Below, in pieces: positions 17,029 to 24,953 of a stretch of DNA of 32,785 nucleotides (position 1 is the first letter of the stretch; every line of letters begins with the position of its first letter). Origin of the DNA: Terriglobia bacterium (GTDB taxonomy: Bacteria; Acidobacteriota; Terriglobia; Terriglobales; Acidobacteriaceae); contig JAIQFZ010000038.1 in the NCBI GenBank assembly GCA_020073015.1, forward strand, positions 1-32,785. Direction: 5' to 3'. Position numbers and translations under genes: made by a program. Below the pieces are notes generated by a model. That model searched no databases. It was not told the DNA's origin and saw only the letters and a program-made list of their open reading frames with translations.

Positions 17029-17370
17029 GTGGAACTCGAGGTTCGGATACAAGGCACTGATCTGGCGGATGCGGTACGACGTTATACCGCCCGCCGGATG
17101 CGCTTTGCTCTCGGGCGCTTTGCATCGCGCGTGGGACGGATCGTGGTACGCATTTCGGATGTGAACGGTACGCGGGGCAGCGTGGATCAATGCTGTCATG
17201 TCAGAGCGGAACTTCTGCCGTCCGGAAGAGTAGTACTTCAACAAGTTGACGCAGACCTGTTTACTGCAATTGACCGAGCGACCGAACGAGTGGTGCAAGC
17301 CTTCCGACGTGATATCCAACGGACGCGAGAAGCGCGAACACGTCGCGAATCGGTGAGGACGCAATATTAG
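17029..17370 (+). CDS. HPF/RaiA-like ribosome-associated protein
   Basis: This 113-aa protein resembles the hibernation-promoting factor / RaiA (S30AE) domain: a strand-helix start (LEVRIQGTDLADAVRRYTAR, then RMRFALGRFASRVGRIVVRI), two beta hairpins (SVDQCCHVRAELLPSGRVVL) and a second helix (DADLFTAIDRATERVVQAFR) ending in an Arg-rich tail. HPF-type proteins bind the 30S decoding region and silence or dimerise ribosomes in stationary phase. The match is by pattern only; the basic helix differs from typical HPF, so it may be a divergent paralogue rather than the main hpf. GTG start at 17029 with GAGGAGG upstream. Follows the DUF2934 gene by 38 bp. Confidence 0.7.
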   Translation: MELEVRIQGTDLADAVRRYTARRMRFALGRFASRVGRIVVRISDVNGTRGSVDQCCHVRAELLPSGRVVLQQVDADLFTAIDRATERVVQAFRRDIQRTREARTRRESVRTQY

Positions 17371-17526
17371 GTCCGAAGGCCAACTGCGAATTTCGGAGAT
17401 CTCGGTACAGGCCGGTGGACGGGGCAAACCAGCCCCGACGCCAGCGACGGCGGCACCCCCACCGGCCTCGTCAAAACACCCCGGACCAGCAGCGAGACGG
17501 TTCGCTCCTTGCGGAGGGCCAGTCTA

Positions 17527-17667
17527 CAGGCTGCGGAAAAAGTCGATGTTGCACTTGATTTTGGGTGGCGCAGCGCTTCAGCGCTGCCCATAACCGGCTT
17601 GTTTTCAGTAGCGGCTTCAGCCGCTGAGGGCAAGACGCAGGTCGCGAAAAGGATTTTCCGCAACCTG
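17527..17667 (+). repeat. Repeat family A, copy 2, 141 bp with 14-bp inverted ends
   Basis: Ends CAGGCTGCGGAAAA (17527-17540) and TTTTCCGCAACCTG (17654-17667) are inverted repeats with one mismatch. Between them lie two perfect hairpins, GCAGCGCTTCAGCGCTGC and GCGGCTTCAGCCGC, separated by a spacer with ATAACCGGCTTGTTTTCAG. The core (17544-17629) matches 6344-6426 and 30909-30972. It fills most of the gap between the HPF-like gene and the next small gene; no gene is supported in 17371-17714. Confidence 0.8.
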
Positions 17668-17714
17668 AGTCTGGGCGATGTATCCACAGCGATGACCAAA
17701 TGCGGGAGGTGAAA

Positions 17715-17960
17715 ATGACGACTTTAGGCTTCCAATCTCCGGTTCACAACTGGAGAGTTCTGTACCGGGCTGCCGTCTTCGAAAGGGACAGAACGGTTCT
17801 CCGGGAACGTTTGTCCGATGCGGAAGAGGCGATCATAGCCCGTGCCCGAGAACTTTTCCATTCAACCGGAGACAACATCGAAGAAAGAGAGGCTTTGGAA
17901 GACGCGTTGTACACCCTACGCGCCTACCGAAATGCGTGGCAGCAGAACAACGCCGCTTGA
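17715..17960 (+). CDS. Small helical protein, 81 aa
   Basis: ATG at 17715 follows GGGAGGTG with 4 nt spacing and is preferred over ATG at 17700. The product is predicted all-helical: FERDRTVLRERLSDAEEAII, then ARARELFHS, then a hinge and EEREALEDALYTLRAYRNAW. The order (a helix with D-R-T-x-L-x-E-R, then A-I-x-A-R-A-R-E-L-F) recalls uncharacterised small acidobacterial proteins. No signal, Cys or catalytic motif is seen. It belongs to the run of tiny genes at 16778-18212. Confidence 0.65.
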   Translation: MTTLGFQSPVHNWRVLYRAAVFERDRTVLRERLSDAEEAIIARARELFHSTGDNIEEREALEDALYTLRAYRNAWQQNNAA

Positions 17961-18044
17961 ACAAGCGGCCAGGATTCTTGGCTCCCACTGAGTGTGGTTG
18001 GATAAGGTCAGTGTCGTGACTCGATCGTTGATCATCCAGGTGTG

Positions 18045-18212
18045 ATGAACATGGCAAAGAAGCGTACCAAAGCCGACAAAGCGCAGAGGCAGGCTGATGA
18101 ACTGGAAAGCAAACTGGAACGCCGTCCAGCACAAGTAGAGAAGAGGACGGCGACGGGCGACAACGCCAGCCAAGCCTCTGCCCCGATCGCGAGCGAAGCG
18201 ACCGAGAATTAG
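18045..18212 (+). CDS. Very small charged protein (55 aa)
   Basis: ATG at 18045 (or 18051) opens a 55-codon frame: MNMAKKRTKADKAQRQADEL, then ESKLERRPAQVEKR and an Ala/Ser/Thr tail. The first half is a basic, helix-forming segment and the second half looks disordered. The start is 84 bp after the previous small gene, with AGGTG close by. Composition suggests nucleic-acid or ribosome contact, but that is a guess. No family is recognised. Confidence 0.45.
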   Translation: MNMAKKRTKADKAQRQADELESKLERRPAQVEKRTATGDNASQASAPIASEATEN

Positions 18213-18536
18213 GCTAGCACTCCGACCAGTCCGGGTTCCCGCACCAACCGTACACCTTTTGCTTTGTCGGATTGCCCGTACAGCGAGCCGACGCCGATGC
18301 GGCCCGCGTCCGGGCACTCGCCACCGGCAAAGATTTCGCCACGCTCTGGCAAGACTTCGACCCTGACCTCCAATCCTGACAGGAGCGAGGCGAGGAGCAT
18401 TTGATTCCCCACTCGCACGGCTACTCAAGTGTGCGGCCTAAGTCCTTTCGCGACCCTAATCCCTTGAGGTATAGTCCCTACCCGCAGCCATTTTCAGACC
18501 CGCTCTTCGGGCCGCATCATCCCTACGGAGGCACTC
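18213..18536. other. Region upstream of glpX with ambiguous open frames
   Basis: About 320 bp. On the minus strand a 69-codon frame (18209-18418) and on the plus strand an overlapping frame ending at about 18379 (ending DFATLWQDFDPDLQS) both look protein-like, but neither has a convincing start with ribosome site. One may be a gene remnant. The glpX promoter should lie at the right end. Confidence 0.35.
18446..18475 (+). promoter_or_regulatory. Putative glpX promoter
   Basis: A TATAGT hexamer (18470-18475) resembles a -10 box, with TTTCGC 18 nt before it as a weak -35. It would give a leader of about 55 nt before the glpX ATG. Pattern match only. Confidence 0.25.
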
Positions 18537-19571
18537 ATGCCCACGCAAGCCCGTCCCGAACCACATGCCAAAAGTTTCGGGGAAAACATTGAAAGCGATC
18601 TCGCGCTCGAATTTCTGCGCGTGGTCGAGAAAGCCGCCATCGCCTCCGCCCGCACCATGGGCCAGGGCGACCGCCCGCTGGCCGACCAGGTTGCCACCGA
18701 GGCCATGCGCAAGGTCATGGACACCGTCCCCATGCGCGGCACCATCGTCATCGGCGAGGGCGAGCGCGACGAGGCGCCCATGCTCTATATCGGCGAGCAA
18801 GTCGGCGGCTCTTTCCCGGACGGCCGCGAAGTTCCCAGCATCGACATCGCCGTCGACCCGCTCGAAGGCACCAACCTGTGCGCCACGGGCGCGCCCGGAG
18901 CCATCACGGTTCTCGCCGCTTCCGCAAAAGGCGGCCTGCTGCACGCCCCCGACTGTTACATGGAAAAAATCGTCGTCGGGCCGTCCTGCAAGAACGCCGT
19001 AGAACTCGATGCCCCCGTAGCCGACAACCTGCGCAACATCGCCCGCCGCCTGCATCGCGGCGTTGACGACCTGGTCGTCATCGTCCTCGATCGCCCGCGC
19101 CACGAAAAGCTCATCAACGACATTCGCAAAGCCGGCGCCCGCATCAAGCTGATCGGCGACGGCGATCTCTCCGCCGGCATCGCCGCCGCCATCATTGGAA
19201 CTGGCGTGCACGCCGTCATGGGCTCGGGCGGAGCTCCCGAAGGCGTCATCACCGCCGCCGCCATTCGCTGCCTGAACGGCTACATGCAAGGCCGCCTCGT
19301 CATCGACAAGCCCGAACTCGAAGAACGAATCGCGAAGATGGGCATTAAAGACAAGAACAAGATCTACGAAGCCGAAGATCTGGCCCCCGGCAAGCAACTG
19401 ATCTTCGCCGCCACCGGCGTCACCGACGGCGCGCTCCTCAAAGGCGTCCGCTTCTTCGGCGAAGGCGAGCGCACCTCGTCCGTAATCCTGACCCTCAAAA
19501 CCGGCAAAGTCCGCTTCATCGAAAGCATCCACTTGGACAAAGGCCCGGATGTGAAGGTGAGGATCAGCTAA
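18537..19571 (+). CDS. glpX: Fructose-1,6-bisphosphatase, class II
   Basis: This 344-aa enzyme hydrolyses fructose 1,6-bisphosphate to fructose 6-phosphate in gluconeogenesis (some class II enzymes also act on sedoheptulose bisphosphate). Class II signatures are clear: an N-terminal helix with [15 protein letters not shown], the metal and phosphate motif [16 protein letters not shown] (72-87), [10 protein letters not shown] (104-113), [32 protein letters not shown] and the [10 protein letters not shown] loop. Length matches the family (about 320-350). GGAGG stands 6 nt before the ATG. No glycerol genes are nearby, so the symbol refers to the enzyme family, not to an operon. A partial repeat hairpin (19588-19606) follows the stop codon. 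Confidence 0.95.
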   Translation: MPTQARPEPHAKSFGENIESDLALEFLRVVEKAAIASARTMGQGDRPLADQVATEAMRKVMDTVPMRGTIVIGEGERDEAPMLYIGEQVGGSFPDGREVPSIDIAVDPLEGTNLCATGAPGAITVLAASAKGGLLHAPDCYMEKIVVGPSCKNAVELDAPVADNLRNIARRLHRGVDDLVVIVLDRPRHEKLINDIRKAGARIKLIGDGDLSAGIAAAIIGTGVHAVMGSGGAPEGVITAAAIRCLNGYMQGRLVIDKPELEERIAKMGIKDKNKIYEAEDLAPGKQLIFAATGVTDGALLKGVRFFGEGERTSSVILTLKTGKVRFIESIHLDKGPDVKVRIS

Positions 19572-19587
19572 TCCCAGATCGTGGAGA

Positions 19588-19606
19588 GGTGGGCGTCCTC
19601 GCCCGT
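19588..19606. repeat. Single hairpin related to the repeat inside uvrC
   Basis: GTGGGCG-TCCT-CGCCCGTC lies 17 bp after the glpX stop codon. It shares the core GGGCGTCC(C/T)CGCCCGTC with the first hairpin of the uvrC-internal repeat at 432-451. It could also act as a terminator-like structure, though no T-run follows. Confidence 0.5.
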
Positions 19607-19679
19607 CCCACCAGATGGCTCGCCCCCAGCACCATCAACCTCCGCCCGCTGATTACCGACTACTGACTCTTCGCCCTGC

Positions 19680-19685
19680 TACAAT
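19680..19685 (+). promoter_or_regulatory. Putative -10 box of the sigma operon
   Basis: TACAAT matches a housekeeping -10 consensus well; the region 17 nt upstream (CGACTA) is a poor -35. It would start a leader of about 90-130 nt. An autoregulated ECF-type promoter could exist instead; none was recognised. Confidence 0.3.
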
Positions 19686-19783
19686 CGCTAGCTCCATGAA
19701 AGCGCGGAACTTCCCGCTCCGTATAGACGTATCCATGGTGTGCTGTTAGGGGTCTTGCACCTTTCCTAGGCAGCCGCCACGCG

Positions 19784-20419
19784 TTGAGGCGGTCAAGCGA
19801 AGCTTCCGGGAGCAAGTCTTTGGACGAAGCCCAGGTCGTCGGATTACTGGTCCGTCGCTGCGTTGGCGGAGACGCCGCGGCTTGGGAAGAAATCGTCCAG
19901 CGCCACCACCGCCGCATCTACAACATCTGCTACCGCTTCGCCGGTGACCCCGACAACGCCCAGGACCTCACCCAGGAAGTCTTCATCAAGATGTACCGCA
20001 CCCTGAATACCTATGACTCCGGTAAGGGCGCCTTTATGACCTGGGTCACCACCATTACCCGCAATCTGCTGGTCGACCATTTCCGCAAGAGCAAAGGCGA
20101 CCGGCTCACCGATTCCATGGATTCAGCCCCTTCCGAGCACGAGGACGCGCAGCCCCTGAGCGAGCAGATCGCCGACCGGGGACTCCCCCCCGACGCTCAC
20201 GTCCAGAGCCGGGAAACGCGGGAATTCGTCCATCAGGCGCTTCAAAAACTGTCTCCGGAGCTCCGGGAAGCAGTGATTTTGCGGGATTTACAGGATATGG
20301 ACTACCGGGAAATAGCCACGGCTCTGAGGGTTCCCGAGGGAACCGTCAAGTCAAGAATTAACCGTGGGCGCGCGGAACTTGCACGCCTGCTACAACGTAC
20401 ATATAGGCAGGTGATCTGA
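19784..20419 (+). CDS. ECF-type RNA polymerase sigma factor
   Basis: This sigma-70 family protein (211 aa from TTG 19784; TTG at 19820 behind GGGAG is an equally good start) contains region 2 (YNICYRFAGDPDNAQDLTQE, then VFIKMYRTLNTY and FMTWVTTITRNLLVDHFRK) and region 4 (LSPELREAVILRDLQDMDYR, then EIATALRVPEGTVKSRINRG with the HTH). It has no region 1.1 or 3, as in group 4 (ECF) factors. A ~45-residue acidic linker joins the two domains. The stop TGA overlaps the ATG of the zinc anti-sigma gene by one base (TGATG), so the pair is translationally coupled. By position it should control an envelope or stress regulon; the signal is unknown. Confidence 0.92.
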   Translation: MRRSSEASGSKSLDEAQVVGLLVRRCVGGDAAAWEEIVQRHHRRIYNICYRFAGDPDNAQDLTQEVFIKMYRTLNTYDSGKGAFMTWVTTITRNLLVDHFRKSKGDRLTDSMDSAPSEHEDAQPLSEQIADRGLPPDAHVQSRETREFVHQALQKLSPELREAVILRDLQDMDYREIATALRVPEGTVKSRINRGRAELARLLQRTYRQVI

Positions 20420-21171
20420 TGCCAGGCGAAAACCAACACGGGATCGGTTGCACCGAATTCGAAACGCTGCTCACCGAGGCCATCGAAGGCCAGCTGACCG
20501 GCGCCCGGAAGGAGGGCTTTGAGGCACACCGGCGCGTCTGCTCCGTCTGCGGACCGCTGTTCGCCGACGTGCAGGCCGGCCAGCAGTGGCTGCGCTCGCT
20601 TGAAGAAGTCGAGCCTCCGGCGCACCTGGTGCACAACATTCTGGCCGCTACCACCGGAATCTCCAGCACGCGCGTGCTGGCGACCACGCCCGACGCCAGC
20701 ACCACTCCGTTTGGGGAACGCCTGCGCGAGTGGTGGGACTCGTTCGTCACCCCCGTGGCCGGCTTTGTTCGCCAGCCGCGCTTCGTGATGTCGTTTGGCA
20801 TGATCTTCTTTTCGTTCTCGCTGGCGCTGAACGCAGCGGGGGTGAAGCCGTCCGACGTGGCCAAGATCGACCTGCGCCCGAAAGCCCTGCGCCATACCTA
20901 CAACGACTTGCAAATCCAGGTCGTGAAGTATTACGACAACATTCGTTTCGTGTATGAAATCGAATCCAAGGTGCGCGAGATCAAGCGGGCCGCACGGCCC
21001 GCCGAGCCCGCCGCGGAACAACCTAAACAGAATCCCAAGAACAACACCAGTGGACAACCAGACCAGAGACAGGATCGCAACTATTCACGGGACGAGAACC
21101 AGCCAGTGTTAGCCGCTCTGCCCGATGCACCACCTGCCGTGAAGGGGACCACGAACAGGAGGTTTGTATGA
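20419..21171 (+). CDS. Zinc-finger (ZAS-type) membrane anti-sigma factor
   Basis: A 250-aa protein with an N-terminal zinc-binding motif His37-x3-Cys41-x2-Cys44 (HRRVCSVC), typical of ZAS anti-sigma domains that hold ECF sigma factors. One transmembrane segment follows at about 122-142 (FVMSFGMIFFSFSLALNA). The C-terminal ~100 residues are charged and disordered, rich in Pro, Asn and Gln, probably outside the membrane. It starts within the stop codon of the sigma gene and its own stop overlaps the next ATG (ATGA), consistent with 1:1 production. Release of the sigma factor by thiol oxidation or proteolysis is known for relatives but is inferred here. Confidence 0.85.
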   Translation: MPGENQHGIGCTEFETLLTEAIEGQLTGARKEGFEAHRRVCSVCGPLFADVQAGQQWLRSLEEVEPPAHLVHNILAATTGISSTRVLATTPDASTTPFGERLREWWDSFVTPVAGFVRQPRFVMSFGMIFFSFSLALNAAGVKPSDVAKIDLRPKALRHTYNDLQIQVVKYYDNIRFVYEIESKVREIKRAARPAEPAAEQPKQNPKNNTSGQPDQRQDRNYSRDENQPVLAALPDAPPAVKGTTNRRFV

Positions 21172-22139
21172 ACTGCGCCAATCATGCTGATGCGTCAGCA
21201 GTGGCCTATTGCCGCACCTGTGGGAAGGCCCTGTGCGCGAATTGCACACGCCCGGTCCGCGGCGTGATCTACTGCGAAGATTGCCTGGGAGCCAAGATGG
21301 AAGGCACCGTGCCCCCAGCCTCTGCCGGATTCGTTTCCGGCACGGTCCCCCCGGCAGCAGCGACCGGGCAGGTTCTCCCACCGCCTCCTCCGGGAAGCGG
21401 CAGCGGCCCCAACCCGGCTTTGGCCGGAATTCTCGGCGCTATTCCGTTTGGAGTGGGGGCTGTTTACAACGGCCAATACGCGAAAGGTTTGGCCCACCTG
21501 ATCATTTTTTTCCTGCTCGTCGCTGGTGCGAACGCAAGCGGCCGCGGCACGGACACGTTGAATGTGCTCTGTGGGTTCGGCATCGCAGCCTTCGTTATCT
21601 ATCAAATCGTGGATGCGGTTCGTTCCGCGCAGGCAATTCGCGCCGGCCTGCCCGCTCCGGATCCATTTGGGCTGGCCAAGACTTTCTCTCCCGGCCCAAA
21701 GATTGACACCAAAACTGTTCCAACCGGTGCTCTGGTGCTGATCGTCCTCGGAGTACTCTTTCTGTTGAACACGGCCGGCTTGTTCGAGCTCGGGTTTCAT
21801 CGCGTCTGGCCCGCGCTGTTGATCCTCCTCGGCGGCTGGATGTTTGCAACCCGATGGGGCCTGCTCGGAACGCCCACGGGCTGCACGTGCGAAAGATGCC
21901 GGGCCTGCTCCCTGATGGGACCTGCGGTCCTCGCGACCATCGGCATCGTCGGGATGATTGACAGTTTTCACGACATCAGCGCACTCGGCTACGTAGGGGC
22001 CGTTCTTCTCGTCATTGGCGGCGTCAAGCTGTTTCAGGGTGGCGCCAGTTCCGCAGGCCATAGAGACTCCGTCATGTTCGCAGCCACTTCAACCGCAGCC
22101 AAGTCTGAGCCGACAGCCGAGGAGGTGAACCGTGGCTAG
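21168..22139 (+). CDS. B-box zinc-finger membrane protein with DUF5668-like region
   Basis: This 323-aa protein opens with a B-box type zinc finger: Cys3, His6, Cys15, Cys18, Cys23, Cys26, Cys36 and Cys39 (CANHADASAVAYCRTCGKAL). A Pro/Gly linker (about 45-80) leads to several membrane helices: two near 83-130, one near 130-150, then a DUF5668/LiaF-like TM pair (LVLIVLGVLFLLNTAGLFEL, then WPALLILLGGWMFATRW) at about 183-235 and a last pair at about 250-290. A further Cys cluster (CTCERCRAC) sits in a loop near residue 240. The start ATG overlaps the anti-sigma stop. Likely an envelope sensor or scaffold; the function is not established. Confidence 0.8.
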   Translation: MNCANHADASAVAYCRTCGKALCANCTRPVRGVIYCEDCLGAKMEGTVPPASAGFVSGTVPPAAATGQVLPPPPPGSGSGPNPALAGILGAIPFGVGAVYNGQYAKGLAHLIIFFLLVAGANASGRGTDTLNVLCGFGIAAFVIYQIVDAVRSAQAIRAGLPAPDPFGLAKTFSPGPKIDTKTVPTGALVLIVLGVLFLLNTAGLFELGFHRVWPALLILLGGWMFATRWGLLGTPTGCTCERCRACSLMGPAVLATIGIVGMIDSFHDISALGYVGAVLLVIGGVKLFQGGASSAGHRDSVMFAATSTAAKSEPTAEEVNRG

Positions 22140-23634
22140 CCCGGGAATGGTTCCGACTCCGCCTCCACCACCGCGCCCGCCCCGTTCCATCGCGGGACCC
22201 ATCGTCCTGATCCTTCTGGGACTGTTGTTCCTTCTAGGGACAATGGGCGTTCTGCACTGGCACGGATTATGGTTGCTGTTCGCCCGTTACTGGCCGGCTT
22301 TGCTGATTCTGTGGGGCATCGTCAAGTTGATCGAGTACGAACAGGCCAAGCGCGCCGGACTCCCCAGTCGCGGCATCGGCGTAGGCGGCGTCTTCTTGAT
22401 GCTCTTTCTGATCGTCGGCGGGCTGATCGCCACCCAGGTCTCGCGCGTGAACTGGGGCAACGTTCGCGACCATCTTCAGATCGGCGATGAAGACTTCGAT
22501 CAGATCTTCGGCGGCTCCACCTTCGACTACAGCGACGAACTCAGCCAGGCATTCCCCAAAGGTGGATCGCTCCACATCAACGACGACCGCGGCACCATCA
22601 CCGTCAACGTCGCCGATGGTGACACCATCAAGGTTTCGATCCGCAAGAAAGTTCACGCCGAAAAACAGCAGGACGCCGATACCTACAACACCCGGACCAA
22701 GCCGACGATTACCGTCGTCGACAAGACCGTCACCCTGAGCGCCAATACCCAGGCCGCCGGTGACAAGGGCGTCAGCGCCGACATGGATGTCTACGTACCC
22801 CGCAACACCGATCTCGTCATCTCCTCCCGGCGCGGCGATCTCACCATCAACGGCATGAACGGCAGTGTCGAAGTTAGTCATCAGCGCGGCGAAGTCAATC
22901 TCAACGACCACACCGGCAATGCCACTCTCAACCTGGAACGCAGCTCCGCCCGCGCGCAACATGTGAAAGGCGACATCACCGTTCAAGGCCGCGCCAACGA
23001 AGTCTCATTCGAGGACGTGGACGGAGCCGTCCATCTGAGCGGCGAGTTCCAGGAAAGCGTCCGCCTGGTCCGCGTCGCCAAGGGGGTCACCTTCCGTTCT
23101 TCGCGCACCGACATGGAGTTCTCGCGCCTCGATGGCCGCCTCGATCTCGATTCCGGCGACCTGCGCGCCGACTCGCTCACCGGTCCCATGCGTCTCACCA
23201 CCCGCTCCAAGGACATCTCGCTCGAGGGATTGTCCGGCGACCTGCATCTCGAAAACGACAACGGCACCGTGTCCGTGGGCCTGCACAAACCCGGCAACAT
23301 CCAGATCGATAATCGCAAGGGCGATACCCAGGTTTCGATTCCACCCAACACCCCCGTCAAGGTGGAAGCACGCACCCGCGAGGGCGACATCGAGAGCGAC
23401 TTCAGCGAACTGAAAATCGACAGCGGCGACCAGCAATCCACCGCCAATGGTTCCATCGGATCGAACGGCCCGCACCTGATCATCAACAGCGACAACGGCA
23501 CCATCGAGATCCGCAAGGGAACGGTAGCCGTAGCTGCGCCTGCGCCACCAACACCTCCCGCCGTCCCAAAACCAGGCAAACCAGCCAAGGCTCTGCCCGC
23601 CCCCAAGGCAACCCCAGTCGAAAGCGAGAACTAG
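22132..23634 (+). CDS. Membrane-anchored DUF4097 beta-helix protein with DUF5668 N-terminus
   Basis: A 500-aa protein. The N-terminus has three hydrophobic helices (about 20-40, 45-65 and 80-102; IVLILLGLLFLLGTMGVLHW, then RYWPALLILWGIVKLIEY) of LiaI-LiaF/DUF5668 type. Residues about 125-465 are a long DUF4097 (LiaF/adhesin-like) right-handed beta structure with many G-D-(I/L)-x-(I/L) turns (SRRGDLTINGMNGSVEVSHQ, then RGEVNLNDHTGNATLNLERS). The tail is Pro/Ala/Lys-rich. GTG at 22132 has GAGGAGGTGA upstream and overlaps the previous gene by 8 nt, so all four genes from 19784 are coupled. It may be an exported surface sensor or structural protein governed by the sigma factor; this is inference. 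Confidence 0.85.
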   Translation: MASPGMVPTPPPPPRPPRSIAGPIVLILLGLLFLLGTMGVLHWHGLWLLFARYWPALLILWGIVKLIEYEQAKRAGLPSRGIGVGGVFLMLFLIVGGLIATQVSRVNWGNVRDHLQIGDEDFDQIFGGSTFDYSDELSQAFPKGGSLHINDDRGTITVNVADGDTIKVSIRKKVHAEKQQDADTYNTRTKPTITVVDKTVTLSANTQAAGDKGVSADMDVYVPRNTDLVISSRRGDLTINGMNGSVEVSHQRGEVNLNDHTGNATLNLERSSARAQHVKGDITVQGRANEVSFEDVDGAVHLSGEFQESVRLVRVAKGVTFRSSRTDMEFSRLDGRLDLDSGDLRADSLTGPMRLTTRSKDISLEGLSGDLHLENDNGTVSVGLHKPGNIQIDNRKGDTQVSIPPNTPVKVEARTREGDIESDFSELKIDSGDQQSTANGSIGSNGPHLIINSDNGTIEIRKGTVAVAAPAPPTPPAVPKPGKPAKALPAPKATPVESEN

Positions 23635-23715
23635 CCCCGTTTAAATCTTCTCGTCGTCTTCGCCAGCTGCGGAGCGGAGGCATTTCTTAGCCCAGCGCGT
23701 AATCGCTGGCGTAGT

Positions 23716-23807
23716 AAGCCGCGAAGCGGCGTAAGAATGCAGCCCACGGCGCAAGCCGTGAGTAGAAAGTGCCGCGAGAGCAAGCCCCAACGGGTCGAAG
23801 GAGACGC
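23716..23807 (+). repeat. Repeat family D, copy 1
   Basis: An element of about 90 bp that begins GCCGC-GAA-GCGGC, then GTAAGAATGCAGCC, CACGGC-GCAA-GCCGTG and a GCCCCAACGGG hairpin. It matches 29493-29585 over nearly its whole length. It lies about 80 bp after the end of the DUF4097 gene. Confidence 0.8.
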
Positions 23808-24067
23808 TACAACACAGACTCCGCAAGGGACGGCACTCGTTTTACGACATAGACTCCGGCCTCAGGTCCCAAATTTCACCCCCTGTGCACTTTTGAACAG
23901 ACACAGCCGTGGCACTCCGTCTAGCGTGTGTGCAATTAGTGTGGGGAATCCTCATTCGAGCTTTGGGTTTGGGTTCTGCCGTTCGGTAATAGAAGGGCAG
24001 TCCGGCCTCCTTAGGTACCTTATACAAGCCCCCGTAGGCTGGCCTGCCCATTTCTTGGGAGGTTCCA
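23808..24067. other. Upstream region of the Crp/Fnr gene
   Basis: About 260 bp with no supported gene. It should hold the promoter of the 24068 regulator; TTATAC at about 24019 could be a -10 box. No Crp/Fnr palindrome was recognised. Confidence 0.3.
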
Positions 24068-24922
24068 ATGACTCACGCGCATCGCAGCCCCGCAAAAATG
24101 CTCCTCTGCAACGATGACCGCCAGGCAATTTTGGAATCCGAGACAGCGCTGTTGGAAGAATCCGGATTCATCATTTCAGATCTAACGCGGCCGACCAGCG
24201 CCCGCATCTCGCCCTATGGCTTGCCCATGGGTGAGCACTGCGTCAGCTCGGCGCTGCGTGCCCATGCCTCCTCTTCTCTCTTTCTCTGCGATGCCTCCTT
24301 GGCGGAGTTCGACCGGATCGCACACACCACTTCCTTCCCGGAAGGTGCCGTGCTTTTCCTGGAAGGCCAATCTCCGCAAGGCGTTTATATCCTCTGCCAG
24401 GGGCGCGTCAAGCTGATGACCACCAGCCGCGATGGCAAGACCATCATCACCAGAATCGTGCCGCCGGGCGAAACTCTGGGATTACAGTCCGTGGTTACCG
24501 GCAAGCCCTATGAACTTACCGTCCAGACTCTGCAGCCCTCCCAACTGGCGTTTATCAATGGCGCTCAGTTCCTCCGCTTCATCAAGGAGGACGTCGATGT
24601 CTGTTTGTACGTGGCCCAGCAGCTCGGTCGGGAGTGCCAGTCCGCGTATGAGGTGATCCGCTCCATTGGTTTGTCTCATTCGGTTTCAGAAAAGCTGGCC
24701 CGGCTTCTGCTGCAATGGTCGGGCGACGGACCGTTCACCGACGACTCCATCGGTTTCAAAATCTCCTTGACCCACGAAGAAATCGCCCAACTGATTGGCA
24801 CCACCCGCGAGACCATCACTCGCACTCTCGGTGAACTCAAGAAGCGCCGCGTCCTCGAGGTGACCGGCTCCACCCTCCTCATCCGCAACCGGGCGGCACT
24901 GCAAGCACTGGTGGACCATTAG
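24068..24922 (+). CDS. Crp/Fnr-family transcriptional regulator
   Basis: This 284-aa regulator starts behind GGGAGG. It has a ~55-residue N-terminal extension, a cyclic-nucleotide-binding-type beta barrel (about 84-200; FPEGAVLFLEGQSPQGVYIL, then RIVPPGETLGLQSVVTG) and a C-terminal Crp-type winged HTH (232-275; SLTHEEIAQLIGTTRETITR). The phosphate-binding cassette lacks the Arg-Ser that binds cAMP in Crp. The segment GEHCVSSALRAHASSSLFLC resembles the Fe-S region of Fnr-like proteins, but the second Cys of the usual C-x2-C is Ser61, leaving Cys58 and Cys74, so an intact oxygen-sensing cluster is unlikely. The effector is therefore unknown. A family B stem-loop follows the gene. Confidence 0.88.
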   Translation: MTHAHRSPAKMLLCNDDRQAILESETALLEESGFIISDLTRPTSARISPYGLPMGEHCVSSALRAHASSSLFLCDASLAEFDRIAHTTSFPEGAVLFLEGQSPQGVYILCQGRVKLMTTSRDGKTIITRIVPPGETLGLQSVVTGKPYELTVQTLQPSQLAFINGAQFLRFIKEDVDVCLYVAQQLGRECQSAYEVIRSIGLSHSVSEKLARLLLQWSGDGPFTDDSIGFKISLTHEEIAQLIGTTRETITRTLGELKKRRVLEVTGSTLLIRNRAALQALVDH

Positions 24923-24953
24923 GCGAACCTCAACTTCAACCCCGAAACGGATT

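Noticed and set aside
18456-19532. Minus-strand frame of 358 codons opposite glpX.
   Set aside because: Repetitive Ala/Gly/Asp composition caused by the GC-rich third positions of glpX; glpX is certain.
24000-24067. Possible Crp/Fnr operator ahead of the regulator gene.
   Set aside because: No TTGAT-N4-ATCAA or TGTGA-N6-TCACA palindrome could be found.
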